From contig NC_068357.1 in assembly GCF_020536995.1 (NCBI RefSeq), positions 72,653,468-72,717,467 on the forward strand: 64,000 bases of DNA, in the 5' to 3' direction. Below the pieces are notes generated by a model. The model was not told where the DNA came from, did no database searches, and worked only from the letters and a program-made list of their open reading frames with translations. Source of the DNA: Dreissena polymorpha (lineage: Eukaryota > Mollusca > Bivalvia > Myida > Dreissenidae). This document shows positions 58,750 to 64,000 of this stretch, piece after piece; the stretch's first letter is position 1, and the number at the start of each line of letters is the position of its first letter. The translations under genes and the position numbers were made by a program.

Positions 58750-60162
58750 TTAAGTAATTAAGTAATTAAGTGGTAAAGGGCTATTTGACAATCAAAGCCA
58801 AATAATGATTTAATACATCTTCAAAAACAATTACAAATACTCAGGTCCTTTTAGTACAAGCAAAATACGGTCGTGTCTATTTTGGATCAGAAATAAATTG
58901 GCACAATGGATACAGGACATAAACTAGGACGCATTTATCAGCCCTCTTACCGATGATAATCAAGTTGGTTTAATGCATCAAATTTCATAATTAACTCTCC
59001 TGTGTTTATGAATGATTCAGTATAGTTTACATTCCAAAGGTGGCCTGACAGACTGGTGTACAGTTTAAGAGGCTTTTTGAGGTAAACTCTACTTTTACTT
59101 TTTTAATTTACTGTCTCAGATAGGTTTTGACTTAGATTTCTGTCGGTATTTTAATGAATAGCGGACTTTGACTGCCAATAAAAAATACGCACATGTTCAT
59201 GTTTAAGGCAAACGTTAAAAAGTTTCGATATATAACAATAATTATATCATACGTTCGGAGATCACAATTGATAAAATATTGAAACATAAGCCGATAACAT
59301 AAATTTAGTGACACATAACGAACACATCATCTAGAACTTACCATATTTATACAAATTTAACTGATCGCATGTGATGCTCATAATGTAAGATTCACACACA
59401 GGAAGAACATAAAAATCTACACATTTTATTCAGCGTCAATCGCTTACACGACAAGCTCTATAATAAAATAGCATAATTCCCATGCTGCAATTCACGTCTT
59501 GGTATCAATCTCCATGCAAAGTTGTCGTTCCTTGCTCTCACATACACAATGTAATGTTACCGTCGTGCAATAGATTGGCTTGGTATCTCTACGCGTAACA
59601 TATTAGTTTTATAGCCCCGAACGGTATCCGAATATTCGTAAAACAAATATATTTTGTCAAAATCAACACTATCCAAGTATAAATATTCACGTCTAAATCT
59701 TAAACGTCTTTGTGGTGTAAATTCAGATCATAAGCCTTTGCATAGAGTCCCAGGATCGAGACCCACAGAAGGCTTTTTTGCTATGATACTTTGATTATTT
59801 TATATTATTACAAATAGAATAGTATTGTAAAAAATAACAAAAATAACATTTTAAAACAATAAAAAGGAACGAACAAATAATTTTATTAAGTCGAAATTCC
59901 CACTGTCTGATACATTCAAGAAGACTTGTTTTAAAGTTTTCATGGTTTAATGTGACAATGGTACAGAATATAGAATAGATAATGAATAATTCTTTAGTGG
60001 AAATTTGTGGATTTCAGTGTAAGATCGCATTATCATTTCACGATAATCAACAACATTTCTCAAACGTCAAAAGGTCAATTGTACAACGTATGCATTCAGT
60101 GTAAACACGGTAAATAGTTTAAGATAATACAAACTTATGATACTTTGCATTGCAAAAATACA
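58750..60162. other. Upstream DNA of SULT-C
   Basis: Colinear with 41623-45581 of unit B without the B-specific insertions. No gene seen. Confidence 0.5.
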
Positions 60163-61653
60163 TAGGAGGTTTTGGGGATTCCGATAATGACGTCACGTTT
60201 GCGCATGCTCAAATTTTGGCCGTCAAAACCGCGGCCATTCTGCTATTGGTTGCATGTGATGAACCGCATCGTGATAAGGTTACAATCGTATTCGCGACCC
60301 TTTTGAAGAACAAAAAATGCTCAGAACGTGAAATTCTTTCAGATTAAATTGAATCCAATAAACGAACACAAATAATGACAAAAACAAACAACAAATTGAT
60401 TGAATTTATGTAATCAACATATAGAAACTGATTGAACCTATTTGTCTGTAAAAAACTTACCTTGTTACAGGTTAATAACTAAATCCTCTTGATAAATGTT
60501 AATGCTTTTGTTTAATTGTTCACACCAGTTTTTACACTCTTTGTTTCAACATTTTTAACCCAGTGTTTAATTGCCCCTTTGTTTATCGCAAACCGATTAT
60601 CTCGATATGATCGGATACTGTCCAGACAATTACTAAGAAAACAGTGTGTAATAAACCCAGGGACATATACTTGTATGACTCTGTATGGGGTCTCTGCATA
60701 AACCACATGTGTCTGGTCATTAAGCACAATTTATGATACCTCCATGTCATCTCTTGGCATATTAAGTAAAAAACTTAACAGTTGCTTTAATAAAATATTT
60801 GAACATATTAAAAAAAGAAGACATTTGTCTGAAATGGATTAACAGCTTGGAACTATTAAGTATATATATTAGCCAGTTTAAACATAACAATAAAGTGTTT
60901 AATCACTATACATTTAAAATATTTTAAAAATTTACTGCTACACAATTAACGTATTTAACGGGTACCTGCAAATGTAAACTCTGCTATGATGTGTAAAGAT
61001 CGTGCGTTACTGCAGTGTTCGAAACATCATCATGAAAACAAGCAATCGTGTTTGGTCATTATACGGATATAAAATACTTGCGTAATATATAAAATGTGTA
61101 GATTTATGGTATAACAAAATGCTAGACTTGTATCGCTCATTATCACTACAAAAGAGTTTTCAATATACGTGTACATGCAAAGACAGTTCAATTTGCAAAA
61201 TATGCAGGTGTTTTTTCACTTGGAATGCTTAAATTTATTAATATTTTCATTCAATGTAAACGAAACGAAAATTCATTCAATGTTAAAGAAAATTAAAACT
61301 ACATTTCAAGATTGAAATGTATTGAGCTATTTTAGAGCTTTGTTTTATAACTGATTCAATGCACCCCTTACACTAAATTTCAATCGTGGATGAAAAATAA
61401 CACTATCGATTCCACACCACTTATAATAATATTCAAATTATTATATGTTTTATAATTTTTGAAATATCATTTATTAAAGTCTTACTTAAAAAAATACGGG
61501 TATTCATAGCTTTGTTTTGTGAAATTGTAAGTATTAAGTCTTCCGACGACCTTTACTCTGATACAATGTAATTGGCCGCGATCGAGAAGTTGACGGCCAA
61601 TCTATTTTTAGTAACGGAAAACCCCTCTTGTGACGTCACACAAAAACCTCCTA
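60163..61653. mobile_element. 1.49 kb insertion with TAGGAGGTTTT ends, unclassified
   Basis: Unit B reads ATACATAATATTTG without interruption. Here TAGGAGGTTTTGGGG...TGACGTCAC and ...GTGACGTCACACAAAAACCTCCTA bound an insert. A 2-bp duplication (AT or TA) is likely, as in Tc1/mariner-type elements. A 65-codon frame (60150-60347) starts in the flank and is not convincing. Confidence 0.65.
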
Positions 61654-61829
61654 TAATATAATTGTTCAATATTTAACTAACCATGATATTACATATATGT
61701 ACATTATACCGATCATAGCATACATGTTACGTGATTGATAACCAGCCATAACGAATATGACATTAATTATTATACGGAAAATGTGCTTAATGGTAGTGTA
61801 TATCTTGTATAAATTGTAATGCATATGAT

Positions 61830-62813
61830 CACAGGCAGCAGTATCATAAAAAAAAAAAATTCCCCCCCCCCCCCCCCGGACCATACCCCCCCCCCCCACC
61901 CCCCGAGCTTACCCCAGGGGTTCCAGATTGTTAAATGTACACCTATTGTGTATGGTTTAACTTTCCAACAACGAATATTGACAAAAAATAACAGTTTAAA
62001 AAAAATACCCCTCTTATAGGTATTATATATACACAAGGTATGAAACGCACTATATGCCTATTGCTGAAAGATTGTGGAACACTGGACGCGACCTTTTTCA
62101 TCGAAAACACACATGTTCCCATGCAGTTGCCGACAAAGTCCAAGTGGATACGTTAAAAGACAGTAAAAGAAACGAGATTACACTACTAACCGATCTCCTG
62201 CTCGGCTTATAACTTTAATATTCAATTAAATTCGACTTTCTCGCTACATGTCTGTGTTTTGCTGTCATATTTTGTCAATCGAATACTCGGTTCTAAAACG
62301 CCATATCATTGGCCAACACAATGAGAACAACCAACCAGATGACGTGTTATAAAATTAAAATGGTGTACATGTGTAGATGAAACATCGAGTGACATATAGC
62401 GAGAAAGTCAAATTTAATTGAATATTAAAGTTATTAGCCGAGCAGGAGATCGGTTAGTAGTGTAATCTCGTTTTATTTACTGTCTTTTAACGAATCCAGT
62501 TGGATTTTGTCGGCAACTGCATGGGAACATGTGTGTTTTCGATGAAAAAGGTCACGTCCAGTGTTCCACAATCTTTCAGCAATAGGCATATAGTGCGTTT
62601 CATACCTTGTGTATATATAATACCTATAAGAGGTTTTTTTTTAAACTGTTATTTTTTGTCAATATTCGTTGTTGGAAAGTTAAACCATACACAATAGGTG
62701 TACATTTAACAATCTGGAACCCCTGGGGTAAGCTCGGGGGGGGGGGGGGGGGGGGGTATGGTCCGGGGGGGGGGGACAATTTTTTTATTTTTTTTATGAT
62801 ACTGCTGCCTGTG
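61830..62813. mobile_element. 984-bp hAT-like foldback with arms of about 400 bp
   Basis: Ends CACAGGCAGCAGTATCAT and its complement. Perfect 8-bp duplication CATATGAT (61822-61829, 62814-62821). The empty site is in unit B (ATGCACATGATTGCC near 45730). The arms (61830-62235 and about 62395-62813) are almost exact inverted copies around a loop of about 160 bp, with long C tracts at 61862-61905 and G tracts at 62738-62775. The same short frame reads outward in each arm (MDFVGNCMGTCVFSMKK), a result of the symmetry. Confidence 0.88.
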
Positions 62814-63329
62814 CATATGATTGCCAAAAAAATTCACTCACTGCTGAAGTGTGAAATTAGTGTTTGATGACCTTTGCCATAACTATATTATGGGTGTAAT
62901 TTTACACGGAGATGAGGCCATTCACCTATTGTTATAACATAATCGTTAAAGAATATTCAAGCATCAAGTCATAGTGAAATGTAGATTCTAACAATGATTG
63001 GGATGTCATTAACTGGTGTTCTTTACTCATTCCCCACACAAGGGGAGCACGTAACCTGTATATTAGTTGGGTTTTAGTGAGATTTCCATGTCTTTACGGG
63101 CAATAAAACGGCGGATTTTTGTTGACTTTTTTCGAACAAGCGGAACATTTTCATTAAATGATCCTAGACTTTGACTATTGCATACACATGCAATTGTTGA
63201 ATTTTATTTCAGCTGAAAAAAACAAACATATTTGAAATCACAATCGCCAGCAATCTTAACTGAAACCAACTGATAATGTGAGCATTACGATTCACAAGTT
63301 CGTTCATGACACTTTAGACACGTTCGAAG
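62814..63329. other. Proximal upstream DNA of SULT-C
   Basis: Colinear with 45725-46759 without the MITE. Should contain the promoter. No clear core element seen. Confidence 0.4.
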
Positions 63330-64000
63330 ATGACAACCAAGATGAAACTTGTGAAACCAGACGGATCCATTCTGGAATTCCACTTTGCCAAAGGCTTACA
63401 CTCTAGGTATTAAATTACTTTTCCCTTAAACCATGTTTTAGTTTTTAAAAAATGCATTTAACTTATTTACATAATTACTATCGATTTTTTTAATGTCACA
63501 TATGTCTGATTGTGTTTATACAAAAACAAAGGATGCCTATTAATGTGTGCATGCTTACAGACCTAAGAATATATCACGTGGTTCCTATCACCTTTAAATA
63601 TTAAAAATTAAATATTAAAAAGTTCACCCTATAAACGGTAATTTGGAGAGTATAACATTTCGCAATGCACTTATATCTGCTCATATCCTCCCATTCGCAG
63701 GGCCGACCTACAACTACCTGAGGGGGATCTAGCCGCACATATCGACAACGTTTTGAACTTCCCAGTAAGAGAGGATGACATCTACTTGGCCACGTACCCC
63801 AAATCTGGTGATGTTGAATATCGCATAGTCATTTCAATCTTTGCATTACTGTTTTTGAGAAGTAGGACTTTTTGTATTTACATGAATTTATAATGCTTTT
63901 CAGCGACCATTCAATTACAACCTGTAGTAAGTAGTGTTTTATTAAAGGTCAGGATATACAATTAGACACGAACAATATGTATTCACAAGTTTACCATCCT
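63330..64000 (+). CDS. Cytosolic sulfotransferase copy C, exons 1 and 2 (continues past window)
   Basis: Exon 1 (63330-63406) begins MTTKMKLVKPDGSILEFHF. Exon 2 (63701-63807, after CCATTCGCAG, donor GTGATG) encodes ADLQLPEGDLAAHIDNVLNF, PVREDDIYLATYPKSG. TYPKSG is the first half of the PAPS 5'-phosphosulfate loop; the T-x-W half comes from exon 3 outside the window. Exon 2 is in frame (107 nt), unlike copy B. The start has two Met codons close together (M1 and M5); M1 lies in the context GAAGATGAC. It is the only copy in view without a visible defect, so probably the working gene of this array. Exon sequence is otherwise identical to copy B by eye, so the B/C split is recent. Confidence 0.85.

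Larger units (their letters stand above)
58746..64000 (+). repeat. Tandem SULT unit C (continues past window)
   Basis: Matches 41619-47400 of unit B. It differs by two insertions of its own (60163-61653, 61830-62813) and by lacking three found in B (42376-42935, 43001-44930, 46204-46714). Confidence 0.88.

Noticed and set aside
61819-62867. Glycine- or proline-rich proteins over the G/C tracts
   Set aside because: Frames run through homopolymer tracts of an inverted repeat and are mirrored in the other arm.

Overview
The window looks like AT-rich nuclear DNA of a bivalve mollusc, possibly a dreissenid mussel. The species guess is from memory of repeat style and is not proven. Genes have short exons with GT-AG introns, and the space between them is crowded with transposons. 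Several repeats carry the tetranucleotide-rich 'ATGTCCCCC ... GGGGGACAT' ends and GGTCAAGGTCA cores that are common in bivalves. No bacterial or viral genome organisation is present.

Layout. 1-3265: last three coding exons of an ADF/cofilin gene (+), with two bivalve repeats in its introns. 5557-7033: decayed DNA transposon with a THAP exon. From about 7535 to the window end: a tandem array of cytosolic sulfotransferase (SULT) genes in units of about 17 kb. Unit A (about 7535-29153) is 5'-truncated and dead. Unit B (41619-58745) has all six exons but a one-base deletion in exon 2. Unit C (58746 to end) holds exons 1 and 2 and runs off the window. Because the units are paralogous, many insertions can be read against an empty site in a sister unit.

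Unit A intron 5 holds a 13.9 kb insertion (9173-23041) flanked by a 10-bp direct repeat. It carries a broken RecQ-like helicase gene (-), itself split by a young, whole-looking Ty3/Gypsy element (17177-22503). Between units A and B stand two copies of one 1.72 kb TTAA-flanked transposon, back to back and sharing a TTAA. The first is split by a 7.65 kb element with IS3-like integrase remnants. The second is split by a 1.36 kb foldback element whose arms are 21-bp repeats in 147-bp higher-order units. These two inserts share terminal bases (TATGGAA) and 6-bp target duplications, so the foldback is probably a non-autonomous relative of the integrase element.

A second theme is a TTAA-flanked MITE family with internal tRNA-like Pol III boxes, five copies with three different tRNA-like modules. 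Other non-autonomous elements include hAT-like MITEs with 8-bp duplications, a telomere-motif palindrome with a 10-bp duplication, and a tRNA-derived SINE. Living gene function in view is limited to cofilin (actin turnover) and probably SULT unit C (PAPS-dependent sulfonation). Everything else is mobile or decayed. All comparisons were made by eye, with no alignment or database search.
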